NCBI GenBank assembly: GCA_028355575.1
Contig: JAOMSY010000009.1
Coordinates: forward strand, 1 to 38,685
Reading direction: 5' to 3'
DNA: 38,685 bases
Origin: Francisellaceae bacterium
GTDB taxonomy: Bacteria; Pseudomonadota; Gammaproteobacteria; Francisellales; Francisellaceae
Shown: positions 24,716 to 34,258 of the stretch, piece by piece
How positions within the stretch are numbered: position 1 is the stretch's first letter
Layout: each line of letters begins with the position of its first letter
The notes under the pieces: generated by a model
Databases searched by the model: none
What the model was told of the DNA's origin: nothing
The model's input: only the letters and a program-made list of their open reading frames with translations
Translations under genes and position numbers: made by a program

Positions 24716-27583
24716 TTATGTATTTTTAATGTTTAAAGCATTTAAAACTAGGCTCTCTTGCTGCTTATGGAATAGGGAAGGATAGCCTACAGCAGGTGCT
24801 GCGGCTGGTTTCCTGCCAGCATAACTTAATGTTTGAGAGTCGGTTAGAAATTTCTTAAGTTCATGTTGAATCATCCACCAGGCGCCTTGGTTTTCAGGCT
24901 CTTCTTGGCACCATACAATGTCTTTAACATGACTGTACTTTGACGAGATTTCAGCATACGCCTTTTCTGGGAAAGGATAAAGTTGCTCGGCTCTAACTAT
25001 TGCTACATTTTTGATATTTTCATCACGGCGTTTAGTTAAAAGATCGTAATAAACTTTTCCGCAGCATACAACTACACGATCAACTTCATTGGTATTAAGG
25101 TCATCAATTTCATCAATGATGCATTCGAATTTACCATTCGCTAGTTCGGTAATGCTTGAATGCACTAATGGGTGCCTAAGTAAACTTTTTGGTGACATTA
25201 CTATGAGTGGTTTTCTATATGGGCGTACAACTTGCCTTCTAAGCATGTGATATATTTGAGAAGGTGTAGTTGGAACACAAACTTGCATATTATCATTTGC
25301 ACACAATTGTAAGTAACGCTCAAGTCTTGCTGATGAATGCTCTGCACCCATGCCTTCTTGTCCGTGAGGGAGAAGCATGGTTAGGCCACATAATCTGCCC
25401 CACTTTTCTTCAGCCGAACATATGAATTGGTCAATGACAACTTGTGCAGTATTTGCAAAATCACCAAATTGCGCTTCCCAAATGACTAAAGATTCAGGAG
25501 ATGAGCAGCTATAGCCATAATCAAACCCGAGAACACCGTATTCGGATAGAACAGAGTCTATAATATCACAGCGTGCATTTTCATTGATATGTTGGAGCGG
25601 TGTGTATGTTCGGAGGTCTTTGTTGCTAACATCGCTATTGTGTAGAACAGCATGCCTGTGGGAAAATGTTCCTCGTCCACAGTCTTCACCTGAAACGCGA
25701 ATGTTGTGACCTTCCGCTAATAATGTGGCATACGCGAGTGTTTCTGCAAAACCCCAGTTAGCATCTACTTCGCCATTAGCCATTTTAAGGCGTTCATCAT
25801 AGGCTTTAGCAACTTGTTTTTGAGGTACAAATGTTTCTGGGTAAGTACACATTTGTCTTGCAATATTTTTTAACCAGTCTTCGTCAACACTAGTTGGATG
25901 GTCATCACTCCAATTCGTGTCAATATATGGTTTCCAATTAACTAGGTGATTGTCGTTGCTGGACAATAAATCGGTTGTTACATTTGCGATACAACTGCCT
26001 TTATCGAGCTTAGATCTGTATGACTTCATTAGCTCAGTTGAATCATTATCAGTAATAACTTTTTCTTCAATCAATTTTTTAGCGTATAGCGTTCTGGTTG
26101 TAGGCAATTTTTTAATAACGCTGTACATGATTGGTTGAGTGCCAGATGGCTCATCAGCTTCATTATGACCATGTCTTCTGTAACAGACTAAATCAATAAC
26201 AACATCTTTTTTAAATGTCATTCTATAATCTATGGCTAATTCAGTTGCACGTATTACAGCTTCAGGATCATCACCATTGACGTGAATAATAGGGGCTTCG
26301 ATCATTTTTGCGATGTCTGTACAATATAAGCTACTACGAACATCATTTGGATTATTTGTTGTAAAGCCAACTTGATTATTAATTACAATGTGTAGTGATC
26401 CGCCAGTACCATAATGACGAGTTTGAGAAAGCGCTAGGGTCTCCATTACAATGCCTTGACCACAAAAAGCTGAGTCACCATGCATTTGGATTGGTAATAC
26501 GCTGTCAAAATTCTTTGATCTTCTTTCTTGTCTTGCTCTTGCTGATCCAACAACTACTGAATTAGCAACCTCAAGATGAGATGGGTTAAATGCTAATGAT
26601 AAATGGACATCGCCATTTTCTGTTTGTGCATTCGATGAGAAGCCTTGGTGATATTTAACGTCACCTGCTAATAATACTTTATCTTGTGATCCTTCAAACT
26701 CTTTGAACAGGCTTTCTGGTGTTTTACCCATTATATTAACAAGTACATTCAAACGGCCGCGGTGAGCCATACCGATTACAGCTTCGCGTACTTTATATTG
26801 CGCACACTTATCAATGACTTTATCCATAAGTGGGATTAAACTTTCACCACCTTCTAGAGAGAATCGTTTTTGACCGACATATTTCATGCCTAAGTATTTC
26901 TCAAGGCTTTCGGCGGCAGATAATCTATCAAGTAGCCATTTTTGGAGATCTGCGCTAACAGGTGCTTGTTTTGCTTCTAAGCGTTGGCGAATCCATAGTT
27001 TTTCAGCCATGTCAGATAGATGCATATACTCTGTGCCCATAGAGCCACAGTATGTTTCTTTAAGGCGTCTAATAATATCCTTGAGTGGTACGGATTTATT
27101 ATGTGTGATTTCGCCAGCACTGTATGACTCTTCAAGTGCTGCGTCTGTTAATCCATGAAAGTCTAAGTCAAGCTCTTTAACGTGATGGTTATTGTTAATA
27201 TTTAGAGGGTCTGTTTTTGCCTGTTTGTGGCCTACATATCTGTATGTGTAGATCAGATCCATAACGGCTGATATTTTGTCTCCACCATCAGGAAAATTGC
27301 CAGCTGGTGTTGATGTTGTTGCGGGAGCGTTCTGATTTAAGATTACCTGTCCGCGAACATGTTGTTTTGTTAACTCAACAAAGTCTCGTTTAACTTGCTC
27401 ATGTGAAATATCGTGTTGGCCATTTTGGATGGAATCAAAATAGTTTTTCCAACTTTCATCAACATTATTTGGATTATCTAAATAGCTTTCATAGATGGAG
27501 TCTAAGTATGCGCTGTTTCCACCAGTTAACTGAGTAGATGTGTTCCATTCATTAAAATCTGGCTTAGCTTGTTTTGTGCTCAT
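24716..27583 (-). CDS. sucA: 2-oxoglutarate dehydrogenase E1 component
   Basis: This 955-residue thiamine-diphosphate enzyme decarboxylates 2-oxoglutarate and succinylates the E2 lipoyl arm. The N-terminal E2-binding segment contains GNSAYLDSIYESYLDNPNNV. The catalytic part has GMAHRGRLNVLVNIMGK, HGDSAFCGQGIVMET, NNQVGFTTNNPNDVRSS, the ThDP-magnesium motif VNGDDPEAVIRA, and RRHGHNEADEPSGTQP. The C-terminal transketolase-like half has LLPHGQEGMGAEHSSARLER. The length is close to the E. coli protein (933). It starts 31 bp after sdhB in the sdhCDAB-sucAB operon. Confidence 0.98.
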   Translation of the reverse strand: MSTKQAKPDFNEWNTSTQLTGGNSAYLDSIYESYLDNPNNVDESWKNYFDSIQNGQHDISHEQVKRDFVELTKQHVRGQVILNQNAPATTSTPAGNFPDGGDKISAVMDLIYTYRYVGHKQAKTDPLNINNNHHVKELDLDFHGLTDAALEESYSAGEITHNKSVPLKDIIRRLKETYCGSMGTEYMHLSDMAEKLWIRQRLEAKQAPVSADLQKWLLDRLSAAESLEKYLGMKYVGQKRFSLEGGESLIPLMDKVIDKCAQYKVREAVIGMAHRGRLNVLVNIMGKTPESLFKEFEGSQDKVLLAGDVKYHQGFSSNAQTENGDVHLSLAFNPSHLEVANSVVVGSARARQERRSKNFDSVLPIQMHGDSAFCGQGIVMETLALSQTRHYGTGGSLHIVINNQVGFTTNNPNDVRSSLYCTDIAKMIEAPIIHVNGDDPEAVIRATELAIDYRMTFKKDVVIDLVCYRRHGHNEADEPSGTQPIMYSVIKKLPTTRTLYAKKLIEEKVITDNDSTELMKSYRSKLDKGSCIANVTTDLLSSNDNHLVNWKPYIDTNWSDDHPTSVDEDWLKNIARQMCTYPETFVPQKQVAKAYDERLKMANGEVDANWGFAETLAYATLLAEGHNIRVSGEDCGRGTFSHRHAVLHNSDVSNKDLRTYTPLQHINENARCDIIDSVLSEYGVLGFDYGYSCSSPESLVIWEAQFGDFANTAQVVIDQFICSAEEKWGRLCGLTMLLPHGQEGMGAEHSSARLERYLQLCANDNMQVCVPTTPSQIYHMLRRQVVRPYRKPLIVMSPKSLLRHPLVHSSITELANGKFECIIDEIDDLNTNEVDRVVVCCGKVYYDLLTKRRDENIKNVAIVRAEQLYPFPEKAYAEISSKYSHVKDIVWCQEEPENQGAWWMIQHELKKFLTDSQTLSYAGRKPAAAPAVGYPSLFHKQQESLVLNALNIKNT

Positions 27584-27614
27584 GGGTTGCCTTGTATATT
27601 TTTTATAGGGTTAA

Positions 27615-28319
27615 CTATAGTGACTTCTTAAGCATTTGAGAGCGGAGCTTACCAATTGCTTTAGTAGGGTTAAGGCCTTTCGGGCAGACACTAACGCAAT
27701 TCATAATACCTCTACATCTGAAGACACTAAATGGATCTTGTAAATCATCTAAACGTTGTTGAGTTGCACCATCACGGCTATCAACGACAAAACGATAAGC
27801 TTGTAGTAACCCTGACGGACCGATGAATTTATCTGGGTTCCACCAGAACGATGGGCAAGAAGTAGTACAGCAAGCGCATAAAATACACTCATATAGGCCG
27901 TCTAATTTTGCTCTGTCTTCTGGGGATTGTAGTCTTTCCTTAGTTGGCTCTGGGCCTTCTTCTGGAATTAGATACGGTTTAACTTTCTCATAATTTTTAT
28001 AGAATTGTGTCATATCTACAATAAGGTCACGAATTACTTTAAGACCAGGGAGAGGGCGTAATGTAATTTTATTACCAACATCTGCAATTGATGTAATACA
28101 AGATAGACGATTTTTGCCGTTTATATTAATACCATCAGAGCCACAGACGCCTTCACCACAAGAACGTCTAATTCCTAGTGTTGGATCTTGTTCTTTAATT
28201 TTTTCGATTGCTGCTAAGACTTTTACGCTTGGATCATCAACTTCAATTTCATAATCCTGCATATAGGCTTTTTTATCAGTCTCAGGATTGTAGCGATAAA
28301 TGCTAAATTTTACGTTCAT
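27615..28319 (-). CDS. sdhB: Succinate dehydrogenase iron-sulfur subunit
   Basis: This 234-residue Fe-S subunit of complex II links the FAD in SdhA to quinone at SdhC/D. The 2Fe-2S ferredoxin domain has SCGEGVCGSDGININGKNRL then SC. The 4Fe-4S/3Fe-4S domain has CILCACCTTSCPSFWWN and CRGIMNCVSVCPKGLNP. All cluster cysteines expected for SdhB are present. A GGAG-type ribosome site precedes the ATG, which lies 11 bp after sdhA. Confidence 0.98.
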   Translation of the reverse strand: MNVKFSIYRYNPETDKKAYMQDYEIEVDDPSVKVLAAIEKIKEQDPTLGIRRSCGEGVCGSDGININGKNRLSCITSIADVGNKITLRPLPGLKVIRDLIVDMTQFYKNYEKVKPYLIPEEGPEPTKERLQSPEDRAKLDGLYECILCACCTTSCPSFWWNPDKFIGPSGLLQAYRFVVDSRDGATQQRLDDLQDPFSVFRCRGIMNCVSVCPKGLNPTKAIGKLRSQMLKKSL

Positions 28320-28330
28320 AATTATCTCTC

Positions 28331-30139
28331 CTAGTATTGACGCTCTTTCGGCTGGAATTGCTTTTTAGTTTCTGCATCAACATGAGTTGGCTCCATATTA
28401 ACATCTCTTTTTGCTGCTCTGTCACCTTCAAGATAGTATATGCTATGTTTTTGCCAGTTAGCATCATCACGATCTGCATAGTCTTCACGACTATGAGCAC
28501 CACGGCTTTCTTTTCTTGTTAAACCGGATACAGCTGTTGCCATTGCACAGGCCATTAAGTTATCTAGCTCTAGTGCTTCAAACCTAGCTGTATTGAATAT
28601 GTTTGAGTGGTCAGTTAATGAAGCGGCATGTAGTCTTTCACGAAGATTTTTCAAGTTGTCCAGGCCTTCTTGCATGGTTTGTTCAGTTCTAAACACACCA
28701 AAGTCATTCTGCATAGAGCGCTGTAAAGACTTACGAATATCACAAACTTTTTCACCACCTTTATTAGTGTTCCAACGATTTAGTCGTGTTAGAGCATGTT
28801 CAATATCACTGTCTGATGTTGAATTAGTTGGGATGCCTTGTCGAATAGCATCAATAGCGTGAATACCTGCTGCACGGCCGAATACGACTAAGTCAAGTAA
28901 TGAGTTACTACCTAAACGGTTAGCACCATGTACAGATACACAAGCACATTCACCGACTGCATATAAGCCATCAATAACAACGTCTTTGCCATTTCCGCTT
29001 TGTGTTAAACATTGACCATGTGTGTTTGTCGGAATACCGCCCATCATGTAGTGAGCAGTAGGAACAACTGGAATTGGTTTTTCTAATGGGTCAACACCAG
29101 CAAATGTTTTAGCTAAGTCACGAATACCAGGTAAGCGTTCAGTAATAATATTGTGATCTAAATGGGTTAGATCTAGGTGTACACATTGTACACCACCAAA
29201 CTCGATACCTCTGCCTTCGCGGATCTCTTGTTGTGAAGCGCGTGAAACAACATCACGGCAAGCAAGATCTTTAGCGTTAGGTGCATATCGCTCCATATAG
29301 CGCTCACCATCTTGGTTTCGAAGAATACCACCTTCACCACGGCAGCCTTCTGTAACGAGAACACCAGCACCAGCAATACCTGTTGGATGGAATTGGAAGA
29401 ACTCCATATCTTGCACTGGAAAGCCAGCACGTAATACCATACCAAGACCGTCGCCAGTATTTATGTGCGCGTTAGTACTTGATTCAAACATTCTGCCAGA
29501 ACCACCCGTAGCAAGAATCGTAATCTTAGCTTCGAAGTAGGATAATTCACCTGTTTCCATGTTCATAGCGATAACACCGCCTACAGAAGTACTAGATGAT
29601 TTGACGATATCAATAGCATAAAATTCATTAAAGAAATTGGTTTTATGCTTTAAGTTACCTTGATATAAAGTATGCAATAAGGCGTGACCAGTTCTATCAG
29701 CTGCTGCACAAGTACGGCTAGCTTGCTTGGTTACGTCATAGTTTCTTGACATGCCACCAAAAGGACGTTGATAGATTTTACCATTTTTTAATCTTGAAAA
29801 AGGTAGGCCCATATGCTCTAGCTCAATAATAGCTTTAGGCGCATGCATACACATATACTCAATTGAGTTTTGATCACCAATATAATCAGACCCTTTAATG
29901 GTATCATACATGTGCCAACGCCAATCATCAGCTTTTAAATCATCAGTTTCATCATCGACATTACCCAATGAGGCTGCAATACCACCTTGAGCAGATACTG
30001 TATGAGAACGAGTTGGGAATACTTTTGACACAACGGCCACATTAAGGCCAGATTGAGCAAGTTGGTATGCTGCTCGCATTCCTGCGCCACCAGCACCAAC
30101 TACAATTGCGTCGAATTCTTGTTTTGCAATATTAGTCAT
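28331..30139 (-). CDS. sdhA: Succinate dehydrogenase flavoprotein subunit
   Basis: This 602-residue catalytic subunit oxidises succinate to fumarate with a covalently bound FAD. The dinucleotide motif is [19 protein letters not shown] near residue 14. The FAD-linking His lies in [11 protein letters not shown]. The substrate-side motifs are [27 protein letters not shown] and [18 protein letters not shown]. The C-terminal helical domain carries [15 protein letters not shown]. The length is a little above the E. coli protein (588). It lies between sdhD (10 bp) and sdhB (11 bp). Confidence 0.98.
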   Translation of the reverse strand: MTNIAKQEFDAIVVGAGGAGMRAAYQLAQSGLNVAVVSKVFPTRSHTVSAQGGIAASLGNVDDETDDLKADDWRWHMYDTIKGSDYIGDQNSIEYMCMHAPKAIIELEHMGLPFSRLKNGKIYQRPFGGMSRNYDVTKQASRTCAAADRTGHALLHTLYQGNLKHKTNFFNEFYAIDIVKSSSTSVGGVIAMNMETGELSYFEAKITILATGGSGRMFESSTNAHINTGDGLGMVLRAGFPVQDMEFFQFHPTGIAGAGVLVTEGCRGEGGILRNQDGERYMERYAPNAKDLACRDVVSRASQQEIREGRGIEFGGVQCVHLDLTHLDHNIITERLPGIRDLAKTFAGVDPLEKPIPVVPTAHYMMGGIPTNTHGQCLTQSGNGKDVVIDGLYAVGECACVSVHGANRLGSNSLLDLVVFGRAAGIHAIDAIRQGIPTNSTSDSDIEHALTRLNRWNTNKGGEKVCDIRKSLQRSMQNDFGVFRTEQTMQEGLDNLKNLRERLHAASLTDHSNIFNTARFEALELDNLMACAMATAVSGLTRKESRGAHSREDYADRDDANWQKHSIYYLEGDRAAKRDVNMEPTHVDAETKKQFQPKERQY

Positions 30140-30149
30140 TATTATAACC

Positions 30150-30515
30150 TCACATTAGAGTTGCGACTGGATTCCACAATATTTGGAGTGTCCATATAAA
30201 TGAAACGATGTATCCTAGGATGAAAATAGTTTGAAGTATTCCCATTAAAAGGCTGTTATGAACGTAATCTGTTAGTATTGTCCAAACCCCAACCCAAGAG
30301 TGAGCCATCAAGGATAGCGCGGCTAGAATTGTGAATATTTTAATCCACCCGCAGGAAAAAAGGTCTAACCAAGCTGTATACGTTACCGGGCCTGTAAAGA
30401 CAATGTATGAAAACATAAATAAAGTATATGCTAGTAATACTAGTGCGCTTATTCTTTGAATGAAAAAATCGCGTAATCCTGAGCGACCTAACGAAGTTAC
30501 GTTGTTCTTTACCAT
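30150..30515 (-). CDS. sdhD: Succinate dehydrogenase membrane anchor subunit D
   Basis: This 121-residue, three-TM anchor of complex II contributes to the quinone and heme b site. [20 protein letters not shown] matches the E. coli SdhD start, and [15 protein letters not shown] carries the conserved His and Tyr region. I chose ATG 30515 over the upstream ATG at 30530 because GGGGGA lies about seven bases before it and homology begins there. With this start the gene overlaps the sdhC 3' end by seven bases, implying coupled translation. Confidence 0.93.
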   Translation of the reverse strand: MVKNNVTSLGRSGLRDFFIQRISALVLLAYTLFMFSYIVFTGPVTYTAWLDLFSCGWIKIFTILAALSLMAHSWVGVWTILTDYVHNSLLMGILQTIFILGYIVSFIWTLQILWNPVATLM

Positions 30516-30892
30516 ATCCAAATCCCCCATAATACTAGTGACGCAACGCCTAAAATCATTACTAAAATTGAAGTTGCTTTGGCAACGTGTAAATTTTCAC
30601 CGAAGCCGATATCCATAATTAAATGACGTACTCCAGCAATCAAGTGATAAGAGATTGCCGATAAAAATAACCATACGACAACACCTATAAAACCAGAAGT
30701 CATTGTCTGTTTAACTTCTTCAAAGCTAGATGCACCAGATAGTGATGCGTCTAAAGCCCAAATTAAAAATGGAATCAGAATGAATAAAAACACACCTGAT
30801 AAGCGGTGTAAAATTGAACTGATAGCCGTAATGGGAAAGCGATAATTTTTTATCGACCCCAATCCGATATTGGTTGGTTGATTGCTCTTCAT
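30509..30892 (-). CDS. sdhC: Succinate dehydrogenase cytochrome b556 subunit C
   Basis: This 127-residue, three-TM heme-b subunit of complex II is the first gene of sdhCDAB-sucAB. RFPITAISSILHRLSGVFLF is the signature near the N-terminus, and SYHLIAGVRHLIMDIG carries the axial heme His. I start it at ATG 30892, where homology to SdhC (MKSNQPTNIG) begins. A longer frame from 30931 would add 13 unrelated residues. AAGGAG lies 11 bases upstream, with an ATG-TAA start-stop pair (30900-30895) between it and the real start. Confidence 0.93.
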   Translation of the reverse strand: MKSNQPTNIGLGSIKNYRFPITAISSILHRLSGVFLFILIPFLIWALDASLSGASSFEEVKQTMTSGFIGVVVWLFLSAISYHLIAGVRHLIMDIGFGENLHVAKATSILVMILGVASLVLWGIWIW

Positions 30893-30932
30893 CGTTACAT
30901 GAACTCCTTGTCTGAGATGTTTAACATACAAA

Positions 30933-30961
30933 AGTGTAGCATATTTTTTTGAGGGTGCTAA
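30933..30961 (-). promoter_or_regulatory. Promoter of the sdhCDAB-sucAB operon
   Basis: On the minus strand TTAGCA (30961-30956) and TACACT (30938-30933) are separated by 17 bases. The TG two bases before TACACT makes an extended -10 (TGCTACACT). The leader to sdhC would be about 35 bases. Confidence 0.5.
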
Positions 30962-31069
30962 TTTTGCGGGCGCTTTGTTGTAATTAAAAGAATAATTAAA
31001 ACACCAAGAATTGCAACTACAAGTATAAAATTGGTTAGATTAATTGAAGTCTGTTTTTAACTTTGAAAT

Positions 31070-31098
31070 TTGACAATTGGCAATAGAGTAGCTAACTT
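31070..31098 (+). promoter_or_regulatory. Promoter of gltA
   Basis: A perfect TTGACA (31070-31075) is followed after 17 bases by a poor -10, TAACTT (31093-31098), about 50 bp before the gltA start. A weak -10 with a perfect -35 fits a regulated promoter, but no operator is identified. Confidence 0.45.
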
Positions 31099-31148
31099 AA
31101 TTCTAGAAAGAAATTAATTAATTCATATCTAAATCTCGGAGATAATAA

Positions 31149-32438
31149 ATGTCAAAAAATGCTAAGTTAAACATTCCTGATAGTAATCTTGAGCTAGACC
31201 TTCCTGTTTATGAAGGTACACTCGGCCCTGATTGTATTGATGTAAGGTCTCTGGTTAAAGAGGGGCATTTTACTTATGATCCTGGCTTCGTTTCTACTGC
31301 TGCTTGTGAGTCTAAAATTACTTTTATTGATGGTGGAAAAGGTGTATTGCTGCATCGTGGTTATCCAATTGAGCAATTAGCTAACAATGCATCATACTTG
31401 GAAGTCTGTTACTTGCTTATCAATGGTGAATTACCTAGTAAAGAAGAATTAGCAGGTTTCGAGCATAATATTAAATACCACACAATGCTTCATGAGCAAA
31501 TGGTTAAGTTTTATAGTGGATTCAGACGTGACGCTCACCCTATGGCTATTATGGTTGCAGTTGTGGGTGCATTATCAGCATTTTATCATGATGGGTTAGA
31601 TATCAATGATGCAGATGCGCGCATGTTGTCTGCGTATCGTTTAATCGCAAAAATGCCAACGATTGCGGCTAACAGCTATAAACATTCTATGGGCTTACCA
31701 TTTATGTACCCTAAGAACAGTATGACTTTTTCTGAGAACTTCTTGTATATGATGTTTTCTAATCCTTGTGAAGAATATACGCCAAACCCTGTTTTTGTTA
31801 ACGCGTTAGATAAAATATTTATTCTTCACGCTGATCACGAGCAAAATGCATCAACATCAACAGTTCGTTTAGCGGGTTCAACAGGTGCGAATCCTTTTGC
31901 TTGTATCTCATCTGGTGTGTCTGCACTATGGGGGCCAGCTCACGGTGGTGCCAATGAAGCAGTAATTAATATGCTTAATCAGATTGGTGATGTGAGTAAT
32001 ATTGATAAATTTGTTGCAAAAGCAAAAGATAAAGATGATCCATTCCGTTTGATGGGCTTTGGGCATCGTGTTTATAAAAACTTTGATCCACGCGCTAAAA
32101 TCATGAAGCAGCTTTGTGATGATGTGTTTGCTGAGCTTGGTGGAGAATCTGATCCTCTATTAGATATTGCTAAACGTCTAGAAGAAATTGCGTTGAGTGA
32201 TGACTATTTTGTTGAGAAAAAACTATATCCAAACGTTGATTTTTACTCTGGTATTATATTTAAGGCCATTGGTATTCCAACTAGCATGTATACAGTTATA
32301 TTTGCACTTGCAAGAACAGTCGGATGGGTATCACATTGGATGGAAATGGTTGCTGATCCTAAAGGTAAAATTTCTCGCCCACGCCAGCTATATACTGGCT
32401 CACCAAAAAGAGATTTTGTTCCTGTAAATAAAAGATAA
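31149..32438 (+). CDS. gltA: Citrate synthase (type II, GltA)
   Basis: This 429-residue enzyme condenses acetyl-CoA and oxaloacetate at the entry of the TCA cycle. The catalytic residues are in their usual contexts: His in [15 protein letters not shown], His in [15 protein letters not shown], and Asp in [24 protein letters not shown] is also conserved. The length equals the hexameric, NADH-inhibited gammaproteobacterial type (E. coli 427). GGAG lies seven bases before the ATG. It is divergent from the sdh-suc operon across 256 bp, so the main oxidative TCA genes share one control region. Confidence 0.98.
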   Translation: MSKNAKLNIPDSNLELDLPVYEGTLGPDCIDVRSLVKEGHFTYDPGFVSTAACESKITFIDGGKGVLLHRGYPIEQLANNASYLEVCYLLINGELPSKEELAGFEHNIKYHTMLHEQMVKFYSGFRRDAHPMAIMVAVVGALSAFYHDGLDINDADARMLSAYRLIAKMPTIAANSYKHSMGLPFMYPKNSMTFSENFLYMMFSNPCEEYTPNPVFVNALDKIFILHADHEQNASTSTVRLAGSTGANPFACISSGVSALWGPAHGGANEAVINMLNQIGDVSNIDKFVAKAKDKDDPFRLMGFGHRVYKNFDPRAKIMKQLCDDVFAELGGESDPLLDIAKRLEEIALSDDYFVEKKLYPNVDFYSGIIFKAIGIPTSMYTVIFALARTVGWVSHWMEMVADPKGKISRPRQLYTGSPKRDFVPVNKR

Positions 32439-32534
32439 TCTTAAGCCCCTTCTTAATAAATCATCTTAGACTTTCATTTATATTTCTTATTAATTATCCT
32501 ATTATGAATACATTATTTTTCATAATGTGTTTTT

Positions 32535-34163
32535 ATGTCATATCAGGTTTTGGCGAGAAAATATCGCCCAAAACACTTTAGTGAAGTCGTTGGGCAACAA
32601 CATGTTTTGCTTAGTTTAGAGCACTCTTTAGACAGTAATCGTCTTCATCATGCTTATTTATTTACTGGTACAAGAGGGGTTGGTAAGACTTCTTTGGCTC
32701 GACTTCTGGTTAAGTGTCTGAACTGTGAGAAAGGTGTTAGTTCAAAACCTTGTGATAAATGTAATGCCTGTGTATCTATAAACGAAGGGAAATTTGTCGA
32801 TTTAATTGAAATTGATGCGGCATCAAGAACCAAAGTGGAAGATACGCGCGATATTTTAGATAACGTTCAGTATATGCCGACAGTCGGTCGCTATAAGGTT
32901 TACCTGATTGATGAAGTGCATATGCTCTCTATCCATAGCTTTAATGCGCTATTGAAAACATTAGAAGAACCACCAGAACATGTGAAGTTCTTGCTAGCAA
33001 CAACTGATCCTCAAAAATTACCTGTAACGATATTGTCTAGATGTTTACAGTTTCATTTGAAGAATTTAACAAGTGATGAAATTGTTGGTCAGCTTGCAAA
33101 TATACTAGGGAAGGAAGAGATCCAGTATGAGCAAGGCGCGCTTAGTATGTTGGCTAAGGCGGCAAGTGGCAGCATGAGAGATAGTCTTAGCTTACTAGAT
33201 CAGGCGATTAACCATGCTCAAGGTCAAGTGAGTGCTGATAGTGTGGCAAACATGTTGGGTGTTGTTGATCATAGATTTGTGCTAAACCTCATGAAACTGG
33301 TGTTGAATAAAGACATCCAGGGTCTTGCGCAAGAAACCGATCAAATTGTTCTTGCTGGTAAAAGTGGTGTTAGTGTTTTAAATAATTTAGCAGAACTATT
33401 GTTTTGTGTTCAGTCATTTCAATTAGGTGGTCAAGTTCCGATGGGCTTATTGCCCGAAAATGAAATTAAAGAGTTGGCTGTAGCCATTCACCCAGAGTAT
33501 TGTCAGCTGCTTTATCAAATCGCAATTAAGAGCAAAGAAGATATTTTATTAGCGCCTGACGAGAAAATTGGTTTAGATATGGCGTTATTAAGAATGGTGG
33601 CCTTTAATCCATCTAACCGTAATATTCCTGTAGCTAAAACTCAAGCTCAAGTACCTATGGAAAAAGCCGAATCTCTGCCTGTCGCGCCAGTTAAAAATGA
33701 AATGTCTAAAACTAGTCATACAGCTACTCCAAACAAGCCTGAAGTAGTTGAAAGTGCTACAGAGAGCTCGGGGTTGGATTGGAATGCATTAGTTGCCAAA
33801 ATTAACTTAAAGGGCGTTACAAAGCAAATCATCCGGCATAGTCTGCTTGAGTCATATGATGGTAAATCAGTAAAAATTTCTTTGGATCCTGTTTATCAAG
33901 GGATGTTAACGGAGCAAATACAAAAACGTATTGAACTTGAATTAGGTGTTTCTTTGGGTAATGACGTTACTTTGGTAATTTCTGGCCTCGAGAACCAGGG
34001 GTCAAAAAAAAAAGAATTAACTCCAGCTCAAGTTGAGCAAAATGCAACACAAAAATTGCTCGATGAGGCATACAGTCAATTAAAAAATAATGAAATTATT
34101 CAGCAATTAAGTAAAGGTCTTGATGTTGAAATTGATAAAGAGCAAATTTTTTTGAAGAAATAG
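32535..34163 (+). CDS. dnaX: DNA polymerase III subunit tau/gamma
   Basis: This 542-residue clamp-loader ATPase begins MSYQVLARKYRPKHFSEVVG. It has Walker A GTRGVGKTSLAR (about residue 45), a zinc module CLNCEKG...CDKCNAC, Walker B VYLIDEVHML, and sensor-1 LLATTDPQKLPVTILSRC. The clamp-loader collar follows to about residue 370. A variable linker (QAQVPMEKAESLPV...) leads to a tau-like C-terminal domain (about 410-542). A run of ten A at 34004-34013, near codon 491, could permit slippage to a shorter product. The protein is shorter than E. coli tau (643). The usual partners ybaB and recR do not follow; an integron-type cassette does. Confidence 0.97.
   Translation: MSYQVLARKYRPKHFSEVVGQQHVLLSLEHSLDSNRLHHAYLFTGTRGVGKTSLARLLVKCLNCEKGVSSKPCDKCNACVSINEGKFVDLIEIDAASRTKVEDTRDILDNVQYMPTVGRYKVYLIDEVHMLSIHSFNALLKTLEEPPEHVKFLLATTDPQKLPVTILSRCLQFHLKNLTSDEIVGQLANILGKEEIQYEQGALSMLAKAASGSMRDSLSLLDQAINHAQGQVSADSVANMLGVVDHRFVLNLMKLVLNKDIQGLAQETDQIVLAGKSGVSVLNNLAELLFCVQSFQLGGQVPMGLLPENEIKELAVAIHPEYCQLLYQIAIKSKEDILLAPDEKIGLDMALLRMVAFNPSNRNIPVAKTQAQVPMEKAESLPVAPVKNEMSKTSHTATPNKPEVVESATESSGLDWNALVAKINLKGVTKQIIRHSLLESYDGKSVKISLDPVYQGMLTEQIQKRIELELGVSLGNDVTLVISGLENQGSKKKELTPAQVEQNATQKLLDEAYSQLKNNEIIQQLSKGLDVEIDKEQIFLKK
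34004..34013 (+). promoter_or_regulatory. A10 homopolymer, possible slippage site in dnaX
   Basis: Ten consecutive A in frame as TCA-AAA-AAA-AAA-GAA provide A-AAA-AAA, a classic -1 slippery heptamer. A -1 shift adds RINSSSS and stops, giving about 500 residues. A short palindrome (GCTCAAGTTGAGC, 34026-34038) lies 12 bases downstream. Whether slippage occurs is unknown. Confidence 0.35.
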
Positions 34164-34258
34164 GTTGGTTTCGATATTTTATATGTATGCCATATTATCT
34201 TTGTCGTTTTGATCAAGGATAAAATGATATTTGATGCATTTATGAGGATGATTGGTTG

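Noticed and set aside
23985-24785. A 266-codon plus-strand open frame opposite sucB and the end of sucA
   Set aside because: It is antisense to two well-supported genes, and its Ser/Thr/Val-rich low-complexity product mirrors the Ala/Glu/Ser-rich lipoyl and linker codons of sucB. No ribosome site or family resemblance was seen.
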